Shown here: piece after piece, positions 4,971 to 5,089 of the stretch
Numbering within the stretch: position 1 is the stretch's first letter
Layout of the letters: the number at the start of each line of letters is the position of its first letter
Source of the DNA: an uncultured Atopobium sp.
Lineage (GTDB): Bacteria; Actinomycetota; Coriobacteriia; Coriobacteriales; Atopobiaceae
Assembly (NCBI GenBank): GCA_916720465.1
Contig: CAKARF010000070.1
Span: 1 to 5,089 of the forward strand
DNA length: 5,089 nt
Direction of reading: 5' to 3'
Position numbers and translations under genes: made by a program
Notes under the pieces: model-generated
What the model saw: the letters and a program-made list of their open reading frames with translations, nothing else
What the model was told of the DNA's origin: nothing
Databases searched by the model: none

Positions 4971-5089
4971 CTATTCTGGTCGAATAACCTCGATGCCACC
5001 CATGTAAGAACGGAGCGCCTCGGGCACGGTAACGGAGCCATCTGCGTTCTGATAATTCTCCATAATTGCAGCCATGGTACGGCCAACTG
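4971..5089 (-). CDS. serS: Seryl-tRNA synthetase, C-terminal 38 residues (gene enters from the right edge)
   Basis: Only the end of the gene is present: 38 residues and a TAG stop at 4973-4971. The translated end runs VGRTMAAIMENYQNADGSV, then TVPEALRSYMGGIEVIRPE. This matches the conserved C-terminus of bacterial class II seryl-tRNA synthetases, where an arginine in motif 3 (the Arg of VGRT, usually AxGRT) contacts ATP and is followed by an ENYQ-x-x-DG-x-x-x-VPE-x-L-x-x-Y-x-GG ending. The enzyme charges serine onto tRNA-Ser in the cytoplasm. One of its substrates, tRNA-Ser(GCT), is encoded about 1.1 kb away on the other strand. The gene is cut only by the window edge, with no sign of damage, and ends in its own hairpin terminator. 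Confidence 0.93.
   Translation of the reverse strand, partial: VGRTMAAIMENYQNADGSVTVPEALRSYMGGIEVIRPE

Noticed and set aside
4906..5007. Plus-strand frame of 33 codons beginning MVFTIHEK, located beyond the palindrome
   Set aside because: It is made of the serS terminator and the serS 3' end read backwards, and has only AAAAGAA before its ATG, so the palindrome is not considered a divergent operator for it.

Overview
The window looks like a chromosomal segment of a moderately low-GC member of the Coriobacteriia (Atopobium/Lancefieldella-like). This rests on overall impression: mixed AT/GC codon use, strong GGAGG-type ribosome binding sites, GTG starts, CCA-encoding tRNA genes, and a tRNA/serS/purH/gluQ housekeeping setting. 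No taxonomic marker is decisive, so the genus is an inference. I see no insertion sequence, phage gene, CRISPR array or rRNA.

Layout from left to right. (1) On the minus strand lies a truncated gene of unknown function (1-388), downstream of purH (441-2030), the bifunctional enzyme for the last two steps of de novo purine synthesis. A short perfect hairpin sits between them. (2) A 140-bp divergent intergenic region carries a TATAAT promoter for the plus-strand genes and a 7-bp direct repeat in the purH leader. (3) On the plus strand, a GNAT-type acetyltransferase (2171-2800) is followed after only 2 bp by gluQ (2803-3738), the enzyme that attaches glutamate to the queuosine of tRNA-Asp. Without an intervening terminator comes tRNA-Ser(GCT) (3794-3884), then a strong terminator. 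(4) A small gene for a single-pass membrane protein (4015-4320) lies between the two tRNA genes. tRNA-Arg(ACG) (4396-4472) follows and ends in a UUCG-loop terminator. (5) On the minus strand lies a small unrecognised gene (4509-4829). Its probable promoter is overlapped by a perfect 26-bp palindrome with a GAAC-N4-GTTC core, the core of Gram-positive LexA (SOS) boxes. (6) The 3' end of serS (seryl-tRNA synthetase, 4971-5089) enters from the right on the minus strand, with its own hairpin terminator.

The theme is translation and nucleotide supply: purH makes IMP, while gluQ, tRNA-Ser, tRNA-Arg and serS belong to tRNA charging or modification. Three genes (left-edge partial, 4015-4320, 4509-4829) are not recognised. 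The most interesting feature is the palindromic operator in front of the 106-residue unknown protein, which suggests a damage-inducible or otherwise tightly repressed gene.
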